Assembly (NCBI GenBank): GCA_942486035.1
Contig: CALNXK010000008.1
Coordinates: 2,913,501 to 2,977,500 of the forward strand
Reading direction: 5' to 3'
Length of the DNA stretch: 64,000 nt
DNA from: Porites lobata
Taxonomy: Eukaryota; Cnidaria; Anthozoa; Scleractinia; Poritidae
Positions 34,967 through 47,118 of the stretch are shown in pieces. Both the position numbers and the translations under genes were made by a program. The notes beneath the pieces were generated by a model. The model made no database searches. It was not told the origin of the DNA and saw nothing but the letters and a program-made list of their open reading frames with translations. Every line of letters starts with the position of its first letter. Within the stretch, counting starts at the first letter, position 1.

Positions 34967-35857
34967 ATGTTTCTCACAGAGTTGAGTTTCGTTCTAAGCG
35001 TAAGCTTAATCGTATCAGTAACTGGCCATGGCCGCTTAATTGATCCCGCCAGTCGAAATGCTGCTTGGAGGTATGGCTTTGACAATCCACCCCACTACAC
35101 AGATAACGAGTTGAACTGTGGCGGTTTTAATGTCCAATGGAGCACCAACAAGGGGAAGTGTGGAGTATGTGGTGACCCTTATCATAAGAAGGAACAGCCG
35201 CACGTTTATCCAGGAAAATATGCTAACAACAGAATCATCACGAAGACTTACAGAGAAGGCCAGGAGATCGATGTAGTTGTGGAACTTACTTCGAATCATC
35301 AGGGGTTCTTTGTGTTTCGCGTGGGCAAGATTGGCAGTCCTCCCATTACACAAGAAAAGCTGAAGTATGTTCTGAAGCAACCGAACGGGCAAGAAAAGTG
35401 GAAGATAACCTCCCATGGAAATGATGTGTTCAAGATCAGGCTTGTGTTACCCAAAGGCCTAACATGTGATCATTGCGTGATGCAGTGGTGGTACACTGTG
35501 GGAAATAACTGGGGCTGCGATGCAGATGGGTGTGGCTTAGGTCACGGACCGCAGGAAACTTTTGTGAACTGTGCTGATATTAGGATTACGGCCAGTGATG
35601 GTAGCGTAGCAACCAGCCCACCCTCTCCACAGACAGAACAACCCCCTCCTCCCACACAAGCGCCCCTTCCTTCTACACAAGCGTCAATTCCTCCTACCCA
35701 GCTTCCTGTGACGACTATGCCCCTTCCCACAGATGCCCCTAATCCAAGCGGCTGCAAGGCGACGGGAGCCTGGGCTGGACAAACGTCTATAGACCACTGG
35801 TGCGTGGTGAATTGTGGGAATGGGTACTGTCCGGCTCATATGTGTGTGTGTAATTAG
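34967..35857 (+). CDS. Secreted AA15-type LPMO with linker and Cys-rich module (LPMO-4)
   Basis: Copy B counterpart of LPMO-2, 296 aa from the ATG at 34967 (the upstream in-frame start is TTG). Differences are Pro4 to Thr in the signal peptide and a two-residue change in the linker (QASIPP for QAPLPP). The copper brace residues His21 and His111, Phe199, and the six cysteines of the C-terminal module are unchanged. Changes falling only in the signal peptide and linker suggest that both copies are under constraint, though the duplication may simply be too young to tell. Confidence 0.95.
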   Translation: MFLTELSFVLSVSLIVSVTGHGRLIDPASRNAAWRYGFDNPPHYTDNELNCGGFNVQWSTNKGKCGVCGDPYHKKEQPHVYPGKYANNRIITKTYREGQEIDVVVELTSNHQGFFVFRVGKIGSPPITQEKLKYVLKQPNGQEKWKITSHGNDVFKIRLVLPKGLTCDHCVMQWWYTVGNNWGCDADGCGLGHGPQETFVNCADIRITASDGSVATSPPSPQTEQPPPPTQAPLPSTQASIPPTQLPVTTMPLPTDAPNPSGCKATGAWAGQTSIDHWCVVNCGNGYCPAHMCVCN

Positions 35858-37677
35858 AAGAACACCGCTAACATTAGCGTATATGGGATACACGTAAAAG
35901 AAAAGTTATCTTTGTCAATAATTTGATTTATGAAATCTTGTAAATCGATATATAGATATATAACCTAGAAGGGCGCATGTCAAGACACTGTTTCGAAGGA
36001 GGCCTTGTATTAACAATAAAAGGTACAGATAGTGTCTTGACAATTTCTTCTTTCTGCCAACAAATTATTAGTTGATTAACATGTATCTTCTAAAACCATT
36101 AATCGTGTGAAACTGCAAAATATAACTTTTCATTCTTTGTCGCTCAGTTGGGATGCATGTTTAATAACCCATTTCACGTGTAGCTCAGCCTCTTTGTCAA
36201 GGGAGACCTAATTCGAAACCATTCATATAGAAATGCATTTACTTTGCGCGTACATGAGAAGTCTTTTTCATATGAAACGATGATCAACAGGATTCACTTT
36301 GAATCGAAAAAGTGGCTGAAGGTAATTGGAAAATGGCCTATATTTTTCCTGCAACTGTTTCTAGTACCACGCATACTCCGAGTGTCCCCAGCAGCTGGAC
36401 TCTCGCATGTCAGTCACACGACATGAATCTGTCAGATAGCGCTGGAACTCTATTTAGCTCACCTGTGATCTCTATTTGTTTAAAACGCAGCGAAAGGCAT
36501 ACATGTCTGTATAAACAACCAACAAAGAAGGGTTTTCTACTGGTTTGAAACATGCTTCAAACCTTGGTCGAGCTGAGGTTACCGTACACACTCTATGAGT
36601 GCAGCTAATACCCAGTTATACCAAAAAAAATAAGTTGGTGGATAAGCAAAAGACACCCAGTTATCTCTTTCAATGAATTCTGTTCTTCAATCGACCTCTT
36701 GCCTGCTTAAAAAAAAAATATGCTGCAGCTATGACCAAATTTATGGTAAATGCTGTAAATATTCTCTTTCTCATTTTACCTTCTTGCTTTTGGTATGATT
36801 TTCAAATGTCTTCAGTTTAAAGGTTGTTCATAAAACATGAACAGCTTAGCAGTACATTGCATGACAGAAGAAGCAAAACAAAAAAGGTGCTGTCAGGTAC
36901 ATATCCGCATGGGCCCCCTGAACCAATTCCGAACTACAGATGTCTGTACTGGCTGGCAGCTTTGATTGGCCTGTAGTTAAAGATAACCATGGTTTTAATT
37001 TAACAAAGATCAGTTCAGTTTTGCTGTCTACAAACACGATTGTCAAAGATGTGGCGATCAGCGCTTGGTTTTTCAGTAGGTCTGAACACAGTTTTGCGGG
37101 CGGTCAGCGGTAACTCGGGTGACGGCGCGTGTTTTACATTAGACAAACAAACATGGTGGCGAAAACGCAATGATACACAGAAGACGATTTCTCAAAATCT
37201 ACTCATTAAAATTTTGTGATATTTTTGTGAATTTTTACTTACGTCGTATTTTGAATAATGAGAGCTGTAAAATGGAAGTTGCAGAGACAAATTTTGTGAC
37301 ACATTTAATAATTACAATACAATTATGTTATTGATTAACTAAAAACCTGTCTGTCAAAATTTGGTCAAATGAGTTTCAAATGGTAATGATTAATTATAGT
37401 TAGCTGTGTGCAAGTCTATAGGAAAATCGAATGAGCGAATTTTGTGTAAACTGAGCCAAAGTGAAATTTTAAGGTTGTATTCAATCGTCTCTGTTGCCAT
37501 GGAAACTACTAAAACTTCAAAATTTACCTGTCAATCAAAATCTTTCATCAGTATATTTTTCACTTGCCAAGTTTCAGCTTGTTAGCTGCAACCTTTCTCT
37601 TGCCATGATTTGGCAGATGACATATACTCAGAAACTGCCAAAACTGTGTTCAGCACCTTAAAATTGCTGTGGTTTTT
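35858..37677. other. Spacer between LPMO-4 and the LPMO pseudogene, copy B
   Basis: Counterpart of 27434-29254; no gene recognised. Confidence 0.5.
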
Positions 37678-38905
37678 GACCACGGCCGTCTGATTGATCC
37701 GAGTCGTAACGCGGCTTGGAAGTTCAGTTTTGGCACGTAGACGCATTACACAGATGTTACGAGTGGCGCGTCTAGCCACCAGTGGGATAGCCTCCCCCGC
37801 AGACGTCATTCTTTTGATTCGTCACGCAGTCCTCCCCAAAGAACGTCCGCTGAAATGGGGGGATGTAGACCAATCACAGCACACTTCCAAATCTGGGAAG
37901 GGCACTTTGGACCTTGAGAAATTTCGCGCGAGATTCCAGACAAGATCAGAAAGGTCTCATGAAAGGTGAAGACCTTACACTTTTAAAACTACTACTACTT
38001 GAGGCTGCCATTACAGTCTCATTGAAAAAAAAATTACCTCAGAGGTTAAATTTACTGTACAAAAACAATAAATTGTTCAGTTACAACGTACCATCCCACC
38101 GTTACCTCACCAAAAGAACACCTTTATGAGAAAATGGCATCTAATCCAGTTTTTACAGAGAAAAATGTACAAAAGCCAACCCTTATCTCTTGCATTCTTG
38201 TCCGGAGCAACACTCTTTTGTCACGATCACACTCTACCGAGGTCGTACGTCGCGTTTGGCCCAAACACAACCGGGTTGTCAACACTTTGACTTCAACAGC
38301 GCCGACTAGTTCTCAGATAATCTGCACGTGAGCTCCAGCAAATAATTGCGAACAATGGGAAACGAATTTAACAGCAGACGTTCGGGGGGGCGGAAAGCGT
38401 GACGAACGATTGTGTAGGGACCCATAAGATAAGAACCCGGAATTCATTGACCCTGCGTCATCATCAAGACTTATAGATCAGAGGGAGCTAGGCGATTTAA
38501 GTAACAGTATTTCTCACTTCGAACCACCGGGTATTTTACGTGTTTTGCGTGGGAAAGATGTGCAAAACTCCCATAACACAAGAAAAACTAAAGTCTGTGC
38601 TGAAGCAACCCAATGGCCAGGAAAAATATACGATAACTAAAAACGGGAACGCTAACTTCACCATCAATATACGGCTGCCCAGTGGGCTAACATGTTATCA
38701 CTGCGTGATGCAGTGATGGTACACCATTGAAAGTGGGGCCATGATTCCGGTGGAACTTACGGGGTAGGGAAGCAGCAGGAAACCTTAGTAAACTGCGCTG
38801 ACATCACAATCACTGCTAGTGATGGGAGTGTAATGATCGAGCCACCTGCTTCCCCTACACAACAGCCCCTCTTCCTACCGAACCTGCTGCAACCATTGCC
38901 TAGGG
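37678..38905 (+). pseudogene. LPMO pseudogene, copy B
   Basis: Counterpart of 29255-30480. It shares the 3-bp deletion and the TGA (38714-38716) in place of Trp, so the gene was already dead before the block was duplicated. It carries 16 extra bases near 37763 in the unrelated middle part and small indels elsewhere. Confidence 0.9.
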
Positions 38906-39255
38906 GTTTTCCCAGACCTTCTCGGTTAATTCATTTCGATGACGTATCTAAGGCGAACGAGCGGGAAACGCCGAGACAAAAACAGTATGCGAATGTGCAT
39001 AATATGTTGCAAACAGCATGAGAATTAAGAGATTATAGTTTTTTAAAAAACTCTTGTGAATATTTGCGAGACCAACGAATTTTGCCGACCGGCTTTCAAA
39101 GGTCATCAGATTGTCATTCATAGTCCTGTGAAGATTGATTTCTGGTCTGTCAATCTCATCTTTCCAACTGAACTATCGGAGTTTGTAGCTCATAACCCAT
39201 TTAATCGACCGCGCGAATTTTCAAAGTAAAAACGGTACTTTGGTGACCCTCTGTG
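38906..39255. other. Spacer up to the LINE insertion
   Basis: Counterpart of the start of 30481-31682. It ends in the left target duplication GACCCTCTGTG (39245-39255). Confidence 0.6.
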
Positions 39256-39568
39256 TTTTTTTTTTATTTATTTATTTATTTTTTTATTTATTTATTTATT
39301 TATTTTTGCCTTACAGACATATATTAAATGTTTACAGTACTAAACACTACTGAAACTAAATACTACTAACAATATTCACTATACTTGCACTATTTACAAT
39401 ATTGACTATACTGACAATACCATCCATACGATGCTCGTACTACTAATAATTACAATGGTTACACTACTTACAATTCTAGTACATCACACACACACACACC
39501 CCCACACAAACACACACACAAAAAAAAAAAAAAAAAAAAGGTCAGAGGAGTTACTTTTCATGTCTATT

Positions 39569-42500
39569 TTATAGCTTTTCAATTCTGTATTTAATTATCA
39601 TTTTACCAACGAAGTCTTGGAGGAGAATTGGTTTGTTGTGTAGTTTGTTGGCGTAGATGTAGTATCTCATAAACAACATGGTATAATTGAATTTCCTTAC
39701 TAGTACCTTTTCATGTAAGTCCGAGAGGATGCCGAACAGTCTTTCTTCGCTAGATGGGTTGAGATTGATCTTGTTTTCTATATTGAACCAGTTGATAACC
39801 CGTTGAATGAAAATCTTGACGAGATGACAATCTCTAAAAGTATGATTAATAGAGTCTTTTTCACCACAATATATACATTCATCATCTTCCTTGATTCCAT
39901 AGCGGTAAAGTTCCTTTTTGGTGACTACAATTCGGTGGATTAATTTATATTGAAATTCCTTTAATTTGGTCTCTCTACAGACGGTTTTTAGGGAGGTGAA
40001 TATTTTTTCCCATTTATCTTCATCCAAGGAAAGATCTTTGCTCCATCTCTGTGGCCCAGAATGACCTGTTGTGTGGATTTTTGTGCATAATAACGTATAG
40101 AAGTCGCTAGTCTTGATTTTGTTCAGATATAGAGTTATCGATTCATTTAATTGTAGACTAAGATTATTATCAGAATATAACTCTTTATTAATTGGCTTCG
40201 TTGATTTTGCTTTGGCTAATAGGTGCTTTGGGATAGCGCTAATAACTTGATAGTATTGAAGGAAGTTAGTTTTACAGGAATACTTATTCGTAAATTCCTG
40301 ATAGGTCATCGGCTGACCAGTATTGTTTAAGAGATCTTGTATTGACAGGATACCTTTTTTAAACCATTCCCTGATAAAAAAGGTTTTACTGTCAACAAGT
40401 ATTTCTTTGTTGTTGAATAGAATTATATTTTGTGCTTGATCAAAGCTGTACAGAGTTTTTAATTCACTGAAGTATACTAGAATATTTCGGTAAAACAATG
40501 GAATAGATTTTATGTATTTCGCATCATAGTTACATCTCAGTAAAAAGTTCAAACCTCCGAATTTTCTTAGGTAATAATCAGGAACTGTTTTCCAATTCTG
40601 GTTCCCTGGAGTCAGTAATCTTGGAATCCAGGCTAGTTTTAGAGCTTTAAACATTATGTCGATGTCTACCATACGTATTCCGCCTCTTCCCAGATCCTGA
40701 TAGAGCCCAGTTCGTTTAATTTTATCCCTTTTGTTTTTCCATAAGAAACTAAAAAACTTTGTTTTCACTGTGCTTGCGATATCTTCGGGAACATTAAGAA
40801 TTGAAACTGAATAAATTAATTGTGACAATCCTAGGGACTTAATTATCAGTACCTTCCCAAATAGTGTGAGGTCTCTAGATCTCCACATATCCAGCTTTGT
40901 TTGAAGTTTTCGTATTTTCAGATTAAAGTTCAATTCATTGTTACCCTTCTCATCATAAGAGACATGAATTCCTAAGAGGCGAGTCGGACTATGTAACCAT
41001 TTTAGTTGTAACGGATAACTTTTGTTTTTTTCCCATTTTCCCAACCAAATTGCTTTCGATTTCTTTATGTTTAACTTGAGACCCGCTAGCCTCCCAAAAT
41101 CTCCCACCGTTTTCAAAGCATTTTCAACGGAGATCAAATCTGCACAGAAAAGGTTTGTGTCGTCTGCGAATTGGCTCAATTTGATTTCGTGCCCGAATAT
41201 TTTGATTCCTGTTATACTTGGTTCTTGTCTGATTTTGCTGGATAATATCTCCGTGGAAAGCACAAATAAGTACGGAGAAAGGGGATACCCCTGTCGCACT
41301 CCTCTTGACGGTCTAAACCAGTTGGTCATGAAACCATTGTTTATCGCCGCGCTCTCAATTTTTGTATAGAATGTACTGATCCATCTTTTTATACTTGTTC
41401 CGAAATTGAAGATATCCAGTGCTTTCATCATGAACGACCATTCTAGAGAATCAAAAGCTTTCCGAAAATCTAGAGATACTAGAATGCCAGGTATGCTTTC
41501 TGACTTCGTATGTTCCATTATGTCGATTATTAGCCTAATATTTTCCCCGATATATCTTCCTTTGATAAAACCGGTTTGATCAGTGTGCACTAGATTTGGT
41601 AATAATGGTTCTATTCTCCTTGCTATTGCCTTAGTTGCTATCTTGCAATCAACATTTAGCAGTGTTACCGGTCTCCAGTTTGAAAGTTCTAGTAGCGAGC
41701 CATCTTCTTTGGGAATTAAAGTAATAACACCTCTTCGTTGTGAAATGGTGAGTTCATTTGCATCATAGGCCGCATTGAAACTAGCAACAAGATCGTGTCC
41801 TAGCAGATCGAAAAAAAACATATAAAATTCAACCGTGAAACCATCTTCTCCTGGAGCTTTGTTGTTTTGAAAAGTGTCTAAAGCTTTTTTGCATTCTTCA
41901 TAAGATAATGGACCTTCTATTCTATCTCTGTCTGCATCTGATAGTTTTGGAATTTTTAAATGTTCGGTGAATTCATCAACATTATTTTCCTGTGAATTAT
42001 TTGCTGATGCGTACAATTCGCTTTATAGTTTTCGATAGCTTCTAATATCTGAGACTCGTTGTTTGTTACTGTTTCACTTTCTGTTCGCAGTTCAGTGATG
42101 GTTTTCCTGTTGTAGTTTCTTTTCTCCAGATTGAAAAAGTACTTTGTTGGACGTTCGCCCTTTTCGACCCATCGACATTTCGATCTAAAAATAGCTGCCC
42201 TCCCTTTCTCCTCATAAATAGATTGGAGTTCCATTTTGAGATCTTCATATTCATTTAGGATGTGCGCGATATTGGGAGAGTTAAAGTTGTCGCAAATATT
42301 GCGGTCCAGAATTTCGAGCTGTCTCCTAATTTCCAATTCTCTATTAGTGGTCGCTTTAGCTTTCTTTTTACTATAAGCAATGGTTGCCGCTCTGGTTTCC
42401 ATTTTTAACATTTCCCAAAGAAGGCGTGCGTCTGTCAAATTGGAGTAAAAAGCGCGTGTGCGGGAGTACGTTTCACGGATTTTGGACACATAATGTTCAT

Positions 42501-43286
42501 CTTTCAGTAACGTGTTGTTGAATTTCCAAAGTCCGGGTCCTCTAGACTTTTCAGTTGTCCAAGACAAAGAAATGTAAATTGCTCGGTGATCCGGTGCTAT
42601 AGAAGGATAAATTTCGCTTTTCTTCACATGTTGTGTCAGATTTTTGGCAACTAGGAAAAAGTCTATTCTGGATTTCAGTTTTAACACTTTTGATTCATAA
42701 GAGTATTTACGTAGCCTCGGGTGACGTAATCTTTGAATATCTACGAGATCGAAAGCGTCCATAGTTGTCAAAATCAGGTTTCGATAATTTGTTGGTTTCA
42801 AATTGTGCCACCAATTTTATCTATCTTTGATAGTGTGCAATTCCAGTCGCCTCCTACAATAAGCGTGGAAATTTCTGACTTGTCGATAAGGCAATTGTTT
42901 AAGTTTTGTAAGAAATCTAATTGTTCACTTTGGCTATTCGGGGCATAAATATTCACCAGTGATAATTTTAGAGAATTCAGAACACAAGTAATTAGCACGA
43001 TTCTTCCAGCCTTGTCGCTGAATGAGTAATCGATCTTATTTTGTACCGTAGGGTGTAAAAGAATGCAAACACCTTTACTATGCCTGGATCCGTGAGAGAA
43101 AAATATTTCACCTCCCCATTCGTTTTTCCAAATAATTTCATCTTCTGGTTGAGAGTAAGTTTCTTGCAAGAAATAAATTTTTGAGTTATGATCTTTGAGA
43201 TATAGAAAAATGCTCCTCCGTTTGGCTTGATCTCTTATTCCCCTTACGTTTAGAGAAAGTATATCGTATTTTGCTTTCTCTTGCAT
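39569..43286 (-). pseudogene. LINE ORF2: AP endonuclease and reverse transcriptase, two frameshifts
   Basis: From ATG at 43286 the frame encodes an AP-type endonuclease (LSLNVRGIRD, LQETYSQ, VNIYAPN, VGGDWN). Near 42800 one base is missing and the protein continues in another frame (LKSRIDFFLVAKN, SIAPDHRAIYISL). Near 42017 two extra bases shift it again into the reverse transcriptase (NKAPGEDGF, ISLIPKE-like VITLIPKEDG, NWRPVTLLNVD, RGVRQGYPLSPYLF, FADDTNLF). A C-terminal zinc knuckle ECIYCGEKDSINHTFRDC precedes the stop at 39569. All domains are present, but one polypeptide cannot be made. Confidence 0.9.
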
Positions 43287-43505
43287 TACAATAAAAAACA
43301 AAAAAACAAAAACAAAAAAACAAGAAGAATATATATGCAAATTTAAAAAAAAAAAAAAATACAGAAGCAAACAAAACTAAAATTATACAAAACGTAAATT
43401 AAAGTAGTTTTTGAGCGTTTCCCTTCTTCTTCTCCGAACTTTGCGTTTTTTGTTCCTGTCCCAAATGTAAGTTACAGTTTTTGTCTTCCTTGGCCGATTG
43501 GACAT

Positions 43506-43633
43506 TTAAAGATAATCTAAGTCTTCCAGCTCGTTAATTCTGACCGGCTTACCCTGCGGAGAGGTCTTGACATATATTGATCCATCCAATGACCAGACAC
43601 TCAACAATTCATCATTTCTCCGCATCGCGTGTA
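43506..43633 (-). pseudogene. LINE ORF1, C-terminal remnant
   Basis: The last ~40 codons of an upstream LINE frame: MRRNDELLSVWSLDGSIY and VRINELEDLDYL, then TAA at 43506-43508. The element's 5' truncation cuts the rest. The VWSxDGxIxVKTSPxGxPVRI pattern is, as I recall, typical of ORF1 tails of this clade. Confidence 0.6.
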
Positions 43634-43644
43634 GACCCTCTGTG

Positions 43645-44369
43645 TAGTTAAAGCAAAAATCTTGAATAATCAGAAAAAAAACATACTTTTAAATAAAATT
43701 CATCCGAGCTGCGTATCGAAAAGTGCCCAAAAACTGAACCTAGAAGTAAAAATCCTATAAAATTCGCAGAAGTGATAGAGCGCTTACTACACGTGTATGT
43801 GTAACGTATGTAAGGGTGAAACAATGCACTTTGAGAAAAAATAAATATAGGAGACCTAACTTTCTTGGCTTTCTTGGTGCTTCACTTCTCTGACTAAGTT
43901 CTCTGTGTCTTTAGATTTTTGCTGAGGTCCCTTTTAAACTTTGTTAAGGAAAGGCAAAGGATATATTGCATTAAGTAGCACCGCTTTTCAAATAAAATGT
44001 TTTTGCCGCAGCAATTTTCTTCGAAAGTAAAAAGTTATTCATTGTCAGTTTTGTGCATGTTTCGGTCTTATTTAGATGGCAAATGCCACTGTAAGACAAA
44101 CGTTCGTGCTACTCTTTTCAGCCACTGAAGCTGGAGCCAAAACCAGACTTGTGCGTGGTGACTTGATTCAGTGTGTTTCCTTGCACTCCAAGTTTCTATT
44201 GTATGTGGGGGGGTGGACGGTAACATAAATATATATAATTAATTCCCTTGCAGACAACACTCATTTTCACACGAGAGGTTTTGCGCTAAGCCTTTGAATT
44301 TAAAGTTTCGGCAACTCAAGAATAATTTGATCAAAAAGTTAAACGCTAAAAGATTTTTTAAATACTTTT
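43645..44369. other. 3' noncoding part of copy B after the LINE
   Basis: Resumes the copy A sequence from 30834 on; no gene. Confidence 0.6.
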
Positions 44370-45872
44370 AAAAAACATTTTAAAAGGTGAACGACGTTTC
44401 GGTGCTACGTTACGCCATAGTTATTAGAGGAGACTGGTTATGAAAAGCGACAAACATCAATGATAAAAACAACAGTGCTGCAGTTTATGTTCAAAGCACC
44501 GTGAAAGTGCACAATCCTTTGTTTTCTGTTGGCAAATTGTTACGGAATAAATTAATGCAACGTTTTTATTGGTCAATACAATCAAAATGATAGGAATTCT
44601 TTTGAACGTTGTGCACTTTCAGGTCCACAAAAACATATAACAAAGGAGTCTGACGGGTTTCATAACCATTCCACTCAATTAACTATGGTTACGCCATTAT
44701 CAAGTTGAAAAGTGAAAAAGTATAAAGTGTAAAACGAATATATAAAATTTGAAACAATACATAAAATATTTGCGGGTCCAATGGGTATAATTCCAAAGGT
44801 AAGAAACACAAAAAGAGAAAAAAATAAGAAATGTACGAAAGTGTCACGTAAATAGTTTGGCGCGAATGGAGTCGGTTTGCGTGTTAAGAGAAGGCTTGAT
44901 GTCCTTTATGTATAACATCTCGTAGACTAAGCAATCAAACTTGCTGTTACATTTCCTCAGAACTTTGAAAAGATGGTCAGTCTTTGTTCTGTTGTTGCCA
45001 TGCTGTGTTTCAAGGTGTTTCCCGATGGCTGAATAACGGTGTTCAATTATGCGTTGATGTAAGTGTCGGGCAGTGTACCCGACATAATTTGCATAGCACA
45101 AATCACATTGAAATAAGTATACAACGCATTGAGTGTTGACGATCGGGGGCTTGTTTTCCTTGACACTCAGGGTTTGTGACAGTTTTCTGCTTGTAAAGAA
45201 GGGTTTTACGTTAACATCGATTTTGGCTCCCAGCAGAGAATAGATATCTTTACGTACACGATCAGCTGATCGCTGATCTTTAAAGGGCAATACTATGTAA
45301 ACAGATGGGTCTACTGAAGGCACGGTGTGTATTTCTTTATCTGGTTCCTGGCTGAACTTATTTATAGTGGAATCGACCAATCTTTTCGGACAGCGCAGCT
45401 TTGAAAACATGGTGCGTAATTTGTTATGTCGGGTACACTGCCCGACACTTACATCAACGCATAAGTGAACACCGTTATTCAGCCATCGGGAAACACCTTG
45501 AAACACAGCATGGCAACAACAGAACAAAGACTGACCATCTTTTCAAAGGAAATGTAACAGCAAGTTTGATTGCTTAGTCTAGGAGATGTTATACATAAAG
45601 GACATGAAGCCTTCTCTTAACACGTAAGCCGACTCCATTCGCGCCAAACTATTTACGTGACATTTTCGTACATTTCTTATTTTTTTCTCTTTTTGTTTTT
45701 CTTACCTTGGGAATTATACCCATTGGACCGACAAATATTTTATGTATTGTTTCAAATTTTATATATTCGTTTTACACTTTATACTTTTTCACTTTTCAAC
45801 TTGATAATGGCGTAACGTAGCGCCGAAACGTCGTTCACTTTTTAAAATGTTTTTTAAATGTATTTTAAAAAT
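44370..45872 (-). mobile_element. Penelope-like element 3' part with an inverted partial copy
   Basis: On the minus strand 45420-44844 encodes the C-terminal part of a Penelope-like polyprotein: IVLPFKDQRSADRVRKDI, FFTSRKLSQTL, KPPIVNTQCVVYLFQCDLC and a GIY-YIG endonuclease core VYLFQCDLCYANYVGYTARH, ending at 44844. The reverse transcriptase is missing. From about 45418 the sequence turns round: 45418-45872 is an inverted copy of the 3' end (about 45087 to 44695) plus the terminal noncoding part, so the first ~35 codons of the apparent 227-aa frame are an artefact of the inverted arm. The noncoding end has GGCG-TAACGTAG-CGCC-GAAACGTC, a hammerhead-like core remnant as known from Penelope-like elements. 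The outermost part (44370-44482) belongs to copy B and also ends copy A. Confidence 0.8.
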
Positions 45873-46994
45873 CTTTTGGCGTTTAACTTTTTGATTAAAT
45901 GAATTTCGAAAACTCAAGAATAGCCTTTTTTTTTGCTTTTTTAAGTTTCTTACTTCATTTGTCGACAAAAACGACTAAAGAGAGATTTCTGCTAAAGCTG
46001 TGTCAGCGAAACGGAAATTAAAAAAGAATCGCCCTTCCTCTCTTGTATAGAGCTAACAGTACAGCAAGAAAATCCTTAACACAGTGAATATTCTCTCAGG
46101 ATCATTTATAATTCAAACTTGTAAAACTAATTACATGTATATGAATATTACTTGCTACTTGCTTTATTGTACAAACGACCGGTTTCAATAGACCGTCGAA
46201 ATTTGTGATTTTATTAAATCACTGAGGTTACGATAACTTCGAGTTAAACTGATTTCATGGGTTGTCAAAGAGTCCAGCGATTCCCTTTTCCCTGGTGAGC
46301 ACCGACTCATTTTGCTTCAATATTCAGAAATATTCTCGATCTCTTTACGCTTTCATTGCCTTTCGCCCGACATGTTTTGCATGGCGTTTAGTCATGCGAA
46401 ACCTCCACGAAACATCCACGCAGCGCGCGAGGTGAATTTATCCCGATTCTAAAAATAACTCGAGACGAATTACCTATGGAATAGGGTGTGTATGGGCGAT
46501 GCCTTCTCTGTCCCCTTTATCCTCTCTTGGTATAAAACAATATATTTCAGAATTATATGGAGAAAGCGGCATAATCCTTGGAGTCTCAATCTCTTTCACG
46601 TGCATTTTAGCCCCATAATGAAAATGAAACAGCTAGATTTCATACTATAACTAAGGTACAGATTCTTAAACACGATCTTAAAAAAAGACTCGTTTGGCAG
46701 TAGTCTCTTATAATAATCTATAATTGCCTTGAGAAGATGAAACAATTTCTCTTTTTCATATCCTGTGTTCCGAAAAAAGCTTCTTTATTTTGACAGCAGT
46801 CGCCACCTCTATTCATGGTCATAAATGTGCTTTTTTATAGACAAGTAAACAACTGGCCAGATTTCAACACTTTCCTAATGAACAAGACTGACAAGCTAAT
46901 GCGGCTTTGACTTCAGAGGTAAATGTTAAAAAGTCTACGGCATTGACTGCAACATGTGCTATTTGCTCTCTTGATTATGCGCGCAGCGTTTCAG
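45873..46994. other. No gene recognised
   Basis: AT-rich spacer between the Penelope-like element and the promoter of LPMO-5; nothing else could be identified. Confidence 0.45.
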
Positions 46995-47027
46995 CAGCTG
47001 AAACAATAAGTGTACTTCCTTTATAAG
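46995..47027 (+). promoter_or_regulatory. CAGCTG box and TATA box of LPMO-5
   Basis: CAGCTG at 46995-47000 sits in a palindromic context (TTTCAGCAGCTGAAA), 124 bp before the ATG. TATAAG at 47022-47027 would place transcription start near 47050, downstream of the ATG at 47035. This argues for the ATG at 47119. Confidence 0.6.
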
Positions 47028-47118
47028 CGCACCTATGAGATCAATTTGTGATGTTTATTCAGTCTCAGTGTTCACTTTAAGTTGTAGGGAGCGCGCAAAA
47101 CAGGAAAACGGCAAAGTC

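Larger units (their letters stand above)
39256..43633 (-). mobile_element. L1/Tx1-like LINE, 5'-truncated, inserted in copy B
   Basis: Minus-strand element of 4378 bp flanked by an 11-bp direct repeat GACCCTCTGTG (39245-39255 and 43634-43644). Copy A has the same sequence once, uninterrupted. The 3' end (low coordinates) is an A-rich tail of the AAATA type plus a 3' UTR with a (GT)n run. Going 5' it holds ORF2 (endonuclease and reverse transcriptase) and only the last codons of ORF1 before the element stops, so it is 5'-truncated as is usual for LINE insertions. Confidence 0.95.
31683..44482. repeat. Segmental tandem duplication, copy B (8.4 kb plus a LINE insertion)
   Basis: Second copy of 23138-31682. 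It lacks about 80 bp and 45 bp present upstream of LPMO-1 in copy A and carries a 4378-bp LINE at 39256-43633. Otherwise gene order, pseudogene lesions and spacers match. Confidence 0.95.

Noticed and set aside
47035..47118. ATG at 47035 as start of LPMO-5
   Set aside because: It lies 8 bp after a TATA box, so it would be upstream of the likely transcript start, and it would hide the signal peptide.
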